Shown here: piece after piece, positions 12,033-24,070 of the stretch
Position numbering within the stretch: position 1 is the first letter of the stretch
Layout: each line of letters opens with the position of its first letter
NCBI GenBank assembly: GCA_011033025.1
Contig: WFMF01000036.1
Span: 781,877 to 845,876, forward strand
DNA: 64,000 nt
Direction: 5' to 3'
Source: Beroe forskalii
Lineage: Eukaryota > Ctenophora > Nuda > Beroida > Beroidae
The notes under the pieces: model-generated
What the model saw: only the letters and a program-made list of their open reading frames with translations
The model's database searches: none
Told to the model about the DNA's origin: nothing
Program-made: the position numbers and the translations under genes

Positions 12033-12687
12033 TATTCATACTTGTCAGTTGTTGAATGAACTTTCAAATGTTTAATTGTTTCAAATTAATCAATTTGGTG
12101 ATATTTGTTAGATTCTGCATCAATGCTCAGTTCAAATTTTTGATCTTTAGTGTAATAGTATGTGCCCTCAACTTTTAGTCCAGAATGTTAGTTTATTGGT
12201 AAACCATGCTAAACAGCCGTGTCCAATATGAGAATATGTACTGATACCTGTACATACACACTCTATTTATCACGCCCTGTTTCTGCATGCGACTCAAACA
12301 CCAGTTTATCTCTGACAAACCCAAATTAATCTCAGAAATAATAAGTAACTCTTTGGTATTCTCTATGATCTTTAAAGTATGTGTATGATAAGACAGTGAA
12401 TTGTCATGCTCTCGTGATAACATTTTATTTTACCTGTGATTCCTGTGATTCCCGTGAATTGACTCTGGTATTCTACGGTCTCTATGTATCCCTACTCAAC
12501 AAACAGTTTTTCTTGCAATGTTCGTGATCGGGAAAAGTATACCTAACATCAATAGAACCTCCTATGTTAGTATAGTTAATCTTCTTGCAATTTTGACATC
12601 ATTTGACCATGGAACCATATATTTGACCATATATGGGCAGATTTTTCAAATGATTTGTGTGCTTAGATTTGATACTAAAATAATAAT

Positions 12688-14108
12688 CACTTAGATATCA
12701 TCTCTTCTCCAGCTGGAGTGAAGTCTCCTCACTTAGATATTATCTCTTCTCCAGCTGTAGTGAAGTCTCCTCACTTAGATATTATCTCTTCTTTCTCCAG
12801 CTGGAGTGAAGTCTCCTCACTTAGATATTATCTCTTCTCCAGCTGGAGTGAAGTTTCCCCACTTAGATATTATCTCTTCTCCAGCTGGAGTGAAGTCTCC
12901 TCACTTAGATATTATCTTCTCCAGCTGGAGTGAAGTTTCCCCACTTAGATATTATCTCTTCTCCAGCTGGAGTGAAGTCTCCTCACTTAGATATTATCTC
13001 TCCTCCAGCTGTAGTGAAGTTTCCTCACTTAGATATTATCTCTTCTCCAGCTGTAGTGAAGTCTCCTCACTTAGATATTATCTCTTCTCCAGCTGGAGTG
13101 AAGTTTCCTCACTTAGATATTATCTTCTCCAGGTGTCTCCTCACTTAGATATTATCTCTTCTCCAGCGGTGAAGTCTCCTCACTTAGATATTATCTCTTC
13201 TCCAGCTGGGTGAAGTCTCCTCACTTAATTATTATCTTCTCCAGCTGGGTGAAGTCTCCTCACTTAGATATTATCTTCTCCAGCTGGAGTGAAGTCTCTC
13301 ACTTAGATATTATCTTCTCCAGCTGAGTGAAGTCTCCTCACTTAATTTATTATATTATCTTCTCCAGCTGGAGTGAAGTCTCTCACTTAGATATTATCTC
13401 TTCTCCAGCTGGAGTGAAGTCTCCTCACTTAGATCCAGCTGGAGTGAAGTCTCCTCACTTAGATATTCTGCTGGAGTGAAGTTTCCCCACTTAGATATTA
13501 TCTCTTCTCCAGCTGAGTGAAGTCTCCTCACTTAGATATTATCTTCTCCAGCTGGGAGTGAAGTCTCCTCACTTAGATATTATCTCTTCTCCAGCTGGAG
13601 TGAAGTCTCCTCACTTAGATATTATCTTCTCCAGCTGGAGTGAAGTCTCCTCACTTAGATATTATCTTCTCCAGCTGGAGTGAAGTCTCCTCACTTAGAT
13701 ATTATCTCTTCTCCAGCTGGAGTGAAGTCTCCTCACTTAGATATTATATCTTCTCCAGCTGGAGTGAAGTCTCCTCACTTAGATATTATCTCTTCTCCAG
13801 CTGGAGTGAAGTCTCCTCACTTAGATATTATCTTCTCCAGCTGGAGTGAAGTCTCCTCACTTAGATATTATCTTCTCCAGCTGGAGTGAAGTCTCCTCAC
13901 TTAGATATTATCTCTTCTCCAGCTGGAGTGAAGTTTCCCCACTTAGATATTATCTCTTCTCCAGCTGGAGTGAAGTCTCCTCACTTAGATATTATCTCTC
14001 CTCCAGCTGTAGTGAAGTTTCCTCCCTTAGATATTATCTTCTCCAGCTGGAGTGAAGTCTCCTCACTTAGATATTATCTCTTCTCCAGCTGCAGTGAAGT
14101 TTCCTCCA
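12688..14108. repeat. Tandem array, 42-bp unit (40-bp variant)
   Basis: About 33 copies of a unit with core CTCACTTAGATATTATCTCT followed by TCTCCAGCTGGAGTGAAGT. Some copies lack a CT, giving 40 bp, and several are truncated or misspaced around 13130-13530. Each unit contains the 12-base palindrome CTCCAGCTGGAG (E-box CAGCTG) and the near-palindrome AGATATTATCT (a GATA-type site). The 42-bp period is a multiple of three, so spurious ORFs run through it; I do not regard these as genes. Confidence 0.95.
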
Positions 14109-16180
14109 TCTAATGCACGGGAAGACGAGTACACTATCACAAATATAAATATAGCTGTGCTTGACAAACATTAAGTTTCTTAACTATATGCGTAATGGCT
14201 ATGCTTGAGCTTCAGCCTTCAAAATATGTACTTAAATTTGTAACTTGTTTGTGTACAATAATAATAGGGTTCTGGATTTTGAATCCATTGAATTTTAGCT
14301 CTGTTGTGTTGTTCTGACTCTTCGAAATTTCTTTGTAACAAGGTGATTTCACCATTTGGTTAAATAATAATATTTTGAAATATTATCTTATCTGCTCATA
14401 ATATTTAAACGTTTTTTTTTTTCAATTTGCTTTCAATTTGGTGCTAAATTCCTTTTTGTACGATAATTCAATCTGACTTTAGATAAGAAAGTATCTAAAG
14501 TATAAGGAATCAAGATTTAGTGTAGTTTGTGAATTCGCATTAAAGCATAGCCTTCAAATCCCAAGGTATTTCAGTTCATTATTAAAGCTACTCCCAATCC
14601 AAATCCCTGGTCCCTGATGATGGCAGCAGCCTGCTACACACTCCAAGTGATCCAAATACCTCACATATGTTGCCTGTAGTCAGGTGTAGTCAGGGAGATG
14701 ATGACGTCATCATCACACTTCAGAGTGGTGAAGTAGTGACGTAGCTATGCCTGCTTTCCTGAGGCAGCACCTGGCGCAACAGAGAGTACATACCTCCTCT
14801 ACTCCTCCTCTACTCCTTCATTGTATTTAGCAGATGTTACGCTGTCTCCTCTGTTTCATGATACGTCACATTCCGTTCTAAGAACCTTGCTACGGCTCAT
14901 AAAACATTGAAAAATCTATTAAACGCGTCACGAGATATGCCAAGCGCGCGTGATTTCATTTTATTGGTATGCAGATATTGGATAAATAGGGTGGAAGAGA
15001 CAAGATATCCAATTTTTGTTGGATTTTTTGTTGATTGTTAAATCATTTCTTTCAAACATCTCGCATGTTTATCCGTCGAAATAGGTGCAATATTGATTTT
15101 ACTGCTGATCGCGATCAAACAGCGACTAAAACCTTCAAATGCGTCAAAACCTCACCTCTACAAGACGTATATATGTAAGACGTATAAAGTGTAAGACATC
15201 TGTACACTGTTTACTATCTCTGCGTATCCCCTTACACCTTTATCAAAACATAAACCTAATTTCAATATTAACTGCCGTGTTACAGACATCTCTGATATCC
15301 TGACACTCTACCTTCTATTGAAGTTCTTAACATTCCTCCTCCGCAATATATTCTTAAATTAACAGGGCTTCTTTAACCTCAGTTTTATTGGTTCCTCCTC
15401 CTCATTCCTTCATTTTCATTGGTTCGTTCTCATGATGCGGTGATTGACTTGTGATTTTTTGAAGATTATATGTTCCAGTATATTGGAGCAGCGTCATGCT
15501 GCATAATCCCTGGATATTTTGCTACGTGATCCCTTTTCCCTTTATTTCTACCCTCTTGCGTATGTATCTTGTCTCTTCCACCCTATTTCATGCCCTCGTG
15601 TATGTATCTCGGTGTGATTGTTAGAGTTGATGTGTATCTGAACAAAGCCTCTTGTACACCCCACCTTTTATTATTGTTACTGCATTTCAATGTTTACACA
15701 CACTATCAACCCGAGACTTTCATGTTGAATCACAGCTCAAGCTATTACAATATATATATATATACCCCCGGCTGTGTGTTTACGCCTTGGAATTGGGAGC
15801 CTTATTGTACATTCAATTTGTTTTCAACTTACAACTATAAGCTCATTTAACACTACCATATTGTACATGTGTAAACTTTGTGTTGACGTTTGAATCAGTT
15901 AGTCATGTTTTGAATTGCTTTGACGACTCCAGAAAGGGCTTATGCAAATTTTGAGTTTCGACCCCACTGAATGTCGTTTTGCATGAATGATTTTGTCGTT
16001 ATAATCCACAATTTCATGTTGATGGAATTCAGAGTGACTCTCCTTGGCGCTTGCTACGACTGATTGTTCTTACAGTTTCAATTTAGGCTGATAGTTGTTA
16101 CCCCTGGTTCGACCTTTTAGGGTTCATACCTCACTCCTCGATTACTCCCTTCCCACTGGTTGCCATATAATCTTACTCTC
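14109..16180. other. Non-coding, upstream side of the tristetraprolin gene
   Basis: No supported coding sequence. It holds an 18-base CRE-containing palindrome at 14697-14714 and scattered ATTGG (CCAAT-box) motifs near 15.4 kb. Confidence 0.4.
14697..14714. promoter_or_regulatory. 18-bp perfect palindrome with CRE core
   Basis: GATGATGACGTCATCATC is a perfect 18-base palindrome centred on the CREB/ATF site TGACGTCA. Regulatory function is inferred. Confidence 0.4.
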
Positions 16181-16482
16181 CCCATTGGCTGTGACACCCC
16201 TTCTTCCTCCTCCATTGGTTGTCACACCCCCTCCGCCTCCCCATTGGCTCTCACACCCCCTCCTCTTCCCTCATTGGCTGTCACACCCCTCTGTCCCCCA
16301 TTGGCTGTCACTCCCCCTCTGCCTCCCCATTGGCTGTCACACCCCCTCTCGTCCCCCATTGGCTGTCACTCCCCCTCTGCCTCCCCATTGGCTGTCACAC
16401 CCCCTCTGCCTCCCCATTGGCTGTCACACCCCCTCCTCTTCCCTCATTGGCTGTCACACCCCTCCGCCTGCCCATTGGCTGT
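16181..16482. repeat. Tandem array, ~29-30-bp CCAAT-containing unit
   Basis: About eleven copies of a unit resembling CCCCATTGGCTGTCACACC followed by a C/T-rich tail. Each unit carries ATTGG, the reverse complement of the CCAAT box bound by NF-Y. Proline-rich ORFs in this stretch are by-products of the repeat. Confidence 0.9.
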
Positions 16483-17839
16483 AAGGTAGAGGTTAGGAGA
16501 TGTAAATGAGTTGGTATGCACATTAAAACATGGCCTGGGTGAATGCATGTGAGGATTGTATAGGAGCAGGGCACACAGAGTATCTTACCCTGAGAGTGTC
16601 ACGTGACCAGGTTTGTTTTGTGTACTGGTAACTGGCCGTGTACCCGTCATGTGTTTTTAATCGTGAAGTCGTTAATTTTGCACTCATTAACTTCCAATTT
16701 CCTTATCGGTACGAGCGAAGCCTTGCAAATATCGAATTCGTATATTTCATATGATATTTTACATTTAAAATCCATCGTAAAAAGCAATATATTTTATTCT
16801 ACCCCACCTTCTCGGGTTCTCGATGATTCGTGAACTCTTTAATAATTTTCTGATTGATTTCGCACGAAAAAAGAGTCGTTCATTATCGTGTGCACCACTC
16901 TAACCTCTGATTTTTAAGTGTCTTTGATTGATTTTATTCGCGGAGGAGTTTCAAATCCAGGTTATCCTGATTCCTGTAGAATTTGCTCGGGTGGGGGGTG
17001 AACGCTGTGTTGCCATGACAACGCAACCTGGACTGCAGCACCCAGAAGGGGTGTAAATTGGGTAGTATTTCACAGTCTCCCTTTCTCCCCGGCATCTTGA
17101 CTCTGATTGGCTGTCCTAGCGGACTCCTGGCCTCCCATTGGCTCTCCAGCATCCTATACTTGTTACTACAATAACATTCCGGGATTATCCCGCATTTCCG
17201 CTTTTAACCTAATTACACGGGGCTCCCCGGATTATTATACCTCTCCTAATCCAAACAAAAGTTGGAATGTTTTTCTTCGCAAGGAGTTTATTTTCTCTGT
17301 ATAAAAGGAGCACGTTTCCTTTTATCGAATATATGTGCTGTAAATTGCGTTATCTTATCAGGAAGCCGGCCCTGCGGCTCCCCCTATCGAATTACACTTG
17401 TCTCTGGCTTGTCTCGCGGTGTGTCACGCGACTAATTGCATCGAAATGCTTGCGGAGAGTGAGAGCCTCCCCCTTTCTCAGAATAGTGTTTTCTACCCAC
17501 ACCGCTACATTTCTCACGGTATAATCGCCCATTTCCTGTTTTGTGTCTGCCTTGGAAGTTTCATACCATAACACTAAAGTCGGTAGCAAAGTTTTTTAAA
17601 CAGCAAGCAGAAGTCTATAAAAACGGTCTCTTCCCTATGTATTTTCTGAAATAAGAATATTTCCCCCATATACCGTGATCATGATACCAGTGTGCGTGTA
17701 ACCTCTAATGTAGGTTGTTGGAGGGATTCCCACACGACAACGACCCTTTAAACCTCATTGGGAAATGACCTGCGTGTCGTACACCGCTCATCCGGTGTAT
17801 AGCGGATATCAACCGCTCCTGCAGAGTTCATGTGTTCAT
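16483..17839. other. Non-coding
   Basis: No supported gene. Two further ATTGGCT motifs lie at about 17.1 kb and a TATA-like TCTATAAAAACGG at about 17.6 kb, but no transcript can be tied to it. Confidence 0.35.
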
Positions 17840-18125
17840 TTTAGCGCAATGTTCGTGTTGTTTTAGAGAAATGTTCTTGTTATTTTAGAGCGCAATGTTC
17901 TTGTTATTTTAGCGCAATGTTCTTGTTATTTCAGCGCAATGTTCTTGTTATTTTAGCGCAATTTTCTTGTTATTTTAGCGCAATATTCTTGTTATTTCAG
18001 CGCAATGTTCTTGTTAGCGCAATGTTCGTTAGCGCCATGTTATTTTAGCGCAATTTTCTCCAATTCAATTTTCTTATCTTATTATTTTTAGCGCAATGTT
18101 CATGTTATTCTAGCGCAATGGTGTT
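17840..18125. repeat. Tandem array, ~22-bp unit
   Basis: About twelve imperfect copies of AGCGCAATGTTCTTGTTATT. The copies are regular in the first half and degenerate or truncated after about 18010. Confidence 0.85.
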
Positions 18126-19821
18126 GTTGTTTTTTATGATTCATTGATTGCAGTTGATAAATTAATTCATTCCGTTCAATTATTTATCATCAAATTGATT
18201 CACTGCTGTTTGTGTTTTTAGTGGATATTTCCTTAAGTTCGAATAACTGCTTTTTCCACTCTATCACTAATTCTTGATATTGATAATTTGCAGTTCGATC
18301 AATATAATTTTATTTTAATTTCCGTCCAAGTCACAGCAAATCCTGATTTCTGGATAGCATATCAACATAAGACGAACTTATGACGTTGTCTCCAACTCAT
18401 ATATTTTATATCACTTTGTGTTATTTACTGCAGTTGCTTCTTCATATTCCAAGTTTTGTTTACATAATCTTCACGTTAAGTACAACAATACGTTTTGATA
18501 TACACAATAACGTGTTGATATAATAATACATTTGGACAAAACTCAACCGTGTACCATTATCAACTTCGAGCTTTTTACGCAACGAATTAAACTAAATCAA
18601 GATGCATGATTGTGCGATTGTTTGTAAATCATGAAAACGAAAACAAATAATATGATGATTTAAGTGGCATCGTAGAAGTTAACAAATTCAGCTGTTATGG
18701 CGCTTATTAGAATTGACTAAAGCCAGATGCGGAAACTTCAAAAACACCATTTTCTTTTTCTACGACTCATTCAATCAACTTGATCTACACTCAATCAATT
18801 AAGGAATAAATTAATTGTCATCTCTTGCAAAAATATGAATTCGTCATCTGGTAGCTTCTGGCGAACCTCTCCCTAGAGCAAGCTACCACACCTATTAGTC
18901 CCACTTAAAACCATATTGAGACAAACTATAGAAAGTTTCGCTGGTTAGTCTGCTTATTAGATGAAATGCAAGCTGGTGATTATAAGAACCGATCAAATGC
19001 GTCTTCTCCTCCCATTTATTAACGTGTAGTAATTAGTATTCAATTAATGGCGCGTGTCAGGTAGGTTTTCTGGGCGACCTTGATTTGAATGCCGTCTATA
19101 AAAGCTGCCCCACGCCGTAGAACAGAAGTGCTGTGATTTTATCCGCTCAATCATTGCGTTTTTGTGTTTGTAGGTTTTGCTGTTATTTCTCATTACTTTC
19201 ATAAAAGAGGGTAGGTAACAATGAGGTGGGATGTAAACTGTTGACTTGTGGGTGGATACAGAACCAGAGAAAAGGGAGGAGTTTTGTTTTCGGTTGATAA
19301 CGTTAGACACCCTGTAAACGCAATTACCACATTGACAACTGTGTGCCAAGGCTAACGCAATGACCTATTTTAGGGTATTATTGCAGACCCCTTTTTTAAA
19401 CCTCCTAATGATGATTTGTATTGGGTGATGTAAGGCATGCACCGTGACCGTTAAATGATGTAAGATGTAACGCAATAATACGATTAGCGCTTGATTAGCT
19501 CGCTTTCGATTAGCCGATTAGTACTTGCGCTCTTTTCATTGCGGCCCATAATTGTTTTTATTGTTCTTATTGTCGTCAACTTATCAGACATCAGTTTCCC
19601 AATCTTTTGAAGAAGCTGCTAAAGTTCTTACTCTCTTTTTGCCCTGTTGACCCTCTCCTACTCTCCTACCTGGGGAGGTACGGGACTTCCCATCCCTCCC
19701 CAACTAGGGACCTCCAGCAGGAGGTCCCGTGCTAGACCTCTGTTTGGATCTTTTGTAGATCCATCCCCCGTTTAGTAGTAGACACTAGACCCTCTCCTAA
19801 CTCTTTCTCCTCCTCTAGAAA
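18126..19821. other. Non-coding; probable 5' intron of the tristetraprolin gene
   Basis: The sequence just before the ATG at 19822 (CTCTTTCTCCTCCTCTAG then AAA) is an excellent splice acceptor, preceded by a CTAAC branch-like site. An upstream, probably untranslated exon therefore lies somewhere to the left; I could not place it. A perfect 9-bp inverted repeat (GGGACCTCC / GGAGGTCCC) is at 19707-19728. Confidence 0.45.
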
Positions 19822-22800
19822 ATGACTGTGAGTCAGGAAGTGTACGGTAACGCACGGTTGGAACGGAAGAACATCCCTCCTCCCCTGTCCCTCTCCGGCT
19901 TCAACTACCCCTCCATGACACTGCAGCAGCAGCAACAACACATCAACCTCGCTAACGCAGTGCCAAAGAGTGCCCCTCCTCAGTCCAGCACCCAGGACTT
20001 CATGCAAACTGTGAGTATAGGGAACTTTATAACTAGAATTACCATGCTCACACACCAGAAACAGGCGTTAAGATGACGCCATTATCATAGCGCAATGTAG
20101 TGAGTTGATGACGTTTAACCGCCTATTTTAAGCGTGTGGCTTTAGTTTTCGTGACCTTAGTGGGTAGTATTCCTGTAAAAGTCTCAAGACTGCTGAGATC
20201 TGTGGGGGTGTAAGCTTCAATGAGTTCCAGCCTTTCGATGAGTGAGCTACAAGCTCCAGCGTGCGAGAAATAAGTTCTCAGTTCGTCGTTAAAGTATTTT
20301 CATCGAATACTGGGAGGAGTGTGTTTAACAATTCAGTGTGTTTGTGTGTGTGAACCAAATCACCATTATATCCTGATGTATGTCTGTTATTCACCATAAT
20401 GCCGGCTTTAAAATACACTCTGTGTGCTCACGTCATTGGTAAATTGAATCAGAATTATCTGAATATGGTCACAGTAAATCCCACCCTATCTAGCGTCATC
20501 AACGCCCCATTTTAAACTCTGATTATGACGTCACTCTGATTCGCTGGTCGGCTGCGCGTGACAAATATCTGTGTTGGAAATATCACGGGACTTTTCACGG
20601 GGATGTTTGACATCACCAGCAGTTTATCGTGGTGTAAATTGTCAGTGACGTCATTGGTGACGTAACTGATCGGTTACGTCACAGTGGCTGATTGAATTAG
20701 GTGGTTGTTAATTAGCTGTATCGGGTGTGGGATGAGTCGGGAGCTATTTATATAACTCCAGGTAGTGTGAACTGTGTGCGCTCAACTAAGGAAAATAATG
20801 GCAGAATTCAATGTCACTGTATCTAATCAGAAGTTCGTAAATCTATCTTCTAGTCCCAATAATTTTGATATCTTGATCTTTATCCTGACCCCCTTCTCAT
20901 TTCAGCTCCATCTCCAGTTCATGCTACAGTCAGAGAACAAGTCTCCCCCTCAGCAGCTCCCCACACAATACTCCAGCCCTGGTTCCCAACTCCAATCCCA
21001 GTTCTCCACCCCAGGAAACTTACAGCCTAGCCTTCTCCAACCCCTCGCCCCTCTCCTCCCACTCCCTCCAGTCCCAGTTCTCGACACCTCCCGCCCTGCC
21101 CTCCCACTCCAATCTCCACCAGCTCTACAACTCCGGGCCCTCTCTCCGATGGTGCCCATGAGTCTGGACTCCCCCAACATGAGCCACCCGTCCAGCCAGC
21201 AGCAGCAACAGCAGCCGTCCCAGGACGGCGGACAGCAGGACGGCGGGAAGAATAATGCGAGCCGCTACAAGACGGAGTTGTGCCGTCCCTACGAGGAGAG
21301 CGGTGGCTGCAAGTACGGGGAGAAGTGCCAGTTCGCGCACGGGATCCACGAGTTGAGGAACCTGTCCAGACACCCCAAGTACAAGACAGAGCTGTGCAGG
21401 ACTTTCCACACCATCGGATTCTGCCCCTACGGACCCCGCTGCCACTTCATCCACAACACTGAGGAGAAAAGAGCTCCGCCCATCTCACCTGGACCTCACA
21501 ACTCAGGTACGTGGGTTTTCCGGTTTTGTTTTTTAAAAGGGCCGTTAATCGAAAAGAAAAAGTGGTGGGGACATGGAAATTTAGTAAAGCCACCAAGTGG
21601 CTTTTTTAAATTTACAATTTTAATTAATTGAATTTTGAGCACTTTTTATTAAATTTTGAGTATCTAAAAAACTGAAGGAATTACGGGCCTGCCTTTTTAC
21701 CTGGATTCCACATACGATACCTGGAATGATGGATTTTCATTAGCTGTTTTCACATACGATTCTTGGAATTCTATTACCGGAAGACTGGAGTCCTCATCCA
21801 GTTAAAAAGAAATTTCCGGGTCGCTTTTGTGGTTTAATAATTAACACCCTTGCCGCTTTATTGCATTAAATCCGCATCATTCCTTCAATGCCAGCATTCG
21901 CTACAAAAACCTAGACCAGCGGATTATTTTGTTGGCTCGGTTCCAGTAATTCTTCAAGCTATGACGTCACCGGCGCTGATTAATGCAATTACCGGGCACT
22001 GTTGATTAGGGTAGCTGCTCACTTCTCATTTACCTTATTACATGAAATTAAGAAAGCAGTTAATTAAGAAACCGGGCAAAAAAGTTTCTTAATAAACTGC
22101 ATCTTAATTTCTCAAAAGTTTCTTAATCAATGTTCAATCTTAAAAAAGTTTCTTAATTTGATGCTTTCTTATTTTCCTGACGATTAATTAGTTGCTTACT
22201 AAATTTGTTACAATAAGGTACTCTCTCACACTCGCTGTGCCCTGGATTATAATTTGATGAGCTCCTGCTTTTAACCATTCCCTGAAAAAACGCCCTGCAA
22301 CTAGCTCTCTGTTATGATTGGCTGTCACTGTGTCACGTGCTGCATTCTGATTGGTTTTCACATCGTCACATGCTTCATTCTGATTGGATGACGTTCTGTC
22401 ACGTGAAGTGTTTATCGAATAAGTGATTGGATTTACCTCGCTTATGAAACGTTCTTTCAGCTGAGACAGGATTAATTTCTCACGCCCTAAGATTTACAAA
22501 TGAATATATGCACTTTATTATATACTGTGTGTCGCTCAGCTAGGAAATACTGATAAAGTAGATCATTTTAGACAATGGCATTCGACACCTCCTAAGACAA
22601 ATATAAAGTCATGGCTCGCCCCGGAATTTCCTGACCGCAGCCTCTAAAATAATGCTTGAAATCTCACACTTACAACATACAAACATGCAAACATACAAAC
22701 ACTTACAACGTTATTCTGAGTTTCAGATTGTGTTTACATATTATAACCGAATCTCTTTTCAGGATCCAACGCGACGCTGCAGAACCTGCCAGCGCTGATC

Positions 22801-23725
22801 TCCCTCTTCCAGCAAAGCTCTAATGTGAACAAAGTGATGACCTTCCTGTCTAAGCTGCAGCTGCAGCTGGGAGTCAAGAACTCGGAGGAAGTGATGCAGT
22901 ACCTGAACCTGAACTCCGCTAACCTGATCTCCACCCCGCCCTCCACCCCCAACATGTTCAACTTCCCCGAACTCATGGCTCCCGCTGCTCAGGCCCTCAA
23001 CCAGGTCCAACCGGTGAGTCACTGAGTGGTGGTTGTTAGATTTCAATACGTTCTGTTGAGTGTTTGCTAGACTTCAATATGTTCTGTTAGGGCCACTTAC
23101 GCCTGGGCTGGAGAGATCCGTATCCCACTTTGGCCGGTATTGTCTTCATTTGTTTGTAAACCTCAAATGTTAAATTCAAACTTGATTTTTGACTAAATTC
23201 AAACTGCGTGATAACGGTTGACTTTATGTCGCGACTTCCTAACCTCCCTGTCCCCCTCAGTCCCCCCGACACTCGGCCAGCAACACTTCCAACATTCACA
23301 GTTACTTCAACTTCAACCTGGCACTCAAGGACCAGCACCTGTCCTCGCTGCTGAGCGGGGGGAGCCTGCAGCCGAGCATGCTCCTGCACCCCGGCCCAGG
23401 GAGCCCTGCCGGCACCCCGCCCCTCCAGCCGCCCACAGCCCCCGCCCTCTCCACCGGGAGTCTGAGCAGCGAGAGCAGCCCCATGTCCGACAAGGGCTCC
23501 GAGGGATACCCCGTGAAGTTCGAGGGGGCGCCGCCCCTGACCCCCGGAGGGGGCTTCCACCCCCTCGACATGAGGGCCTTCTCGGAGGGAGGGAAGTTGG
23601 CACATTTCCAGCAGGACAAGAGAGGGGAGTTCCTGGCCCCAGCCCGCGTGACACAGCACGCTGACGAGCGGGAGGGCGGCAAACGCCTCCCCATCTTCAA
23701 CCAGCTCTCAGATCCTGTGTGTTAG
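19822..23725 (+). CDS. ZFP36: Tristetraprolin / ZFP36-family CCCH zinc-finger protein, four coding exons
   Basis: Binds UAUUUAU elements in mRNA 3' UTRs and recruits the CCR4-NOT deadenylase, causing mRNA decay in the cytoplasm. Coding exons are 19822-20010, 20906-21506, 22763-23013 and 23261-23725, phases 0, 1, 0, giving 501 residues. All introns are GT-AG. Finger 1 is C189-x8-C198-x5-C204-x3-H208, finger 2 is C227-x8-C236-x5-C242-x3-H246, each preceded by YKTELCR, with the canonical 18-residue linker. The last residues, [13 protein letters not shown], match the CNOT1-binding C-terminus of vertebrate TTP. Flanking regions are rich in Pro, Ser and Gln. An upstream 5' exon is implied by the acceptor before the ATG. 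An in-frame ATG at 20798 reads straight into exon 2 and could give a shorter isoform. It looks intact. Confidence 0.95.
20526..20755 (+). promoter_or_regulatory. CRE-like cluster and TATA box in intron 1 of the tristetraprolin gene
   Basis: Two perfect CREs (TGACGTCA at 20526 and 20646) and two half-variant sites (TGACGTAA at 20658, TTACGTCA at 20674) lie within 156 bases. An ATTGG touches the second. TATTTATATAA follows at 20745-20755, about 45 bases before an ATG at 20798 that is in frame with exon 2. The arrangement resembles an alternative cAMP/stress-responsive promoter. Activity is inferred. Confidence 0.4.
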
Positions 23726-23934
23726 AGACGTTACCATGACAACTCATCAGGGATACCATGACGACATGGGTTACCACCACCACCCTGACTGGTAACTTAC
23801 TGACTCAAGGTGTTTCCGGGCTGCCACAGCCTGGCTCCTCATTGACTGTAGGTAGGATTTATGTTCGGTTTTACTGATTGGGTGTCGAGATTATTTAAGC
23901 GTGATGTCCGAGAGATTAACACGGCACTGCTCAG

Positions 23935-23982
23935 GTCACGTGACATGTCACGTGTCATGTCACGTGACATGTCACGTGAGAG
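23935..23982. repeat. Four tandem 12-bp E-box palindromes
   Basis: Four head-to-tail copies of GTCACGTGACAT (copy 2 GTCACGTGTCAT, copy 4 ending GAGAG), each with the E-box CACGTG. They sit 210 bases after the tristetraprolin stop codon, so they may be in the 3' UTR. As RNA each unit is self-complementary. Confidence 0.85.
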
Positions 23983-24042
23983 AGCAGTGGTGTGCGGATC
24001 TCTCCGAATGTCCAAAGATACAGCTTGGTGAGATTTGAATTT

Positions 24043-24070
24043 TTATTTATAATTATTTTTTGTATTTATA
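24043..24070 (+). promoter_or_regulatory. AU-rich elements in the probable 3' UTR
   Basis: TTATTTATA at 24043-24051 and GTATTTATA at 24062-24070 each contain the UAUUUAU core recognised by tristetraprolin-family proteins. They lie 318 and 337 bases after the stop codon. Vertebrate TTP mRNA is known to be under such self-regulation; here it is inferred. Confidence 0.5.

Larger units (their letters stand above)
9509..12687. other. Mostly non-coding, one short tandem repeat and one candidate exon
   Basis: No ORF with recognisable protein content. It contains the 22-bp repeat at 10551-10645 and a candidate terminal exon at 11958-12032. Confidence 0.4.

Noticed and set aside
12718..14113. Overlapping ORFs repeating SSLRYYL / PHLDIIS
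   Set aside because: They exist only because the tandem unit is 42 bp; copy-length variants shift all frames.
16095..16509. Pro-rich ORFs repeating PIGCHTP
   Set aside because: Product of the 30-bp CCAAT array in three frames, with no start context or splice evidence.
23087..23700. Long minus-strand ORFs opposite tristetraprolin exon 4
   Set aside because: Antisense open frames are expected in this GC-rich coding exon; the plus strand has the conserved C-terminus and splice sites.
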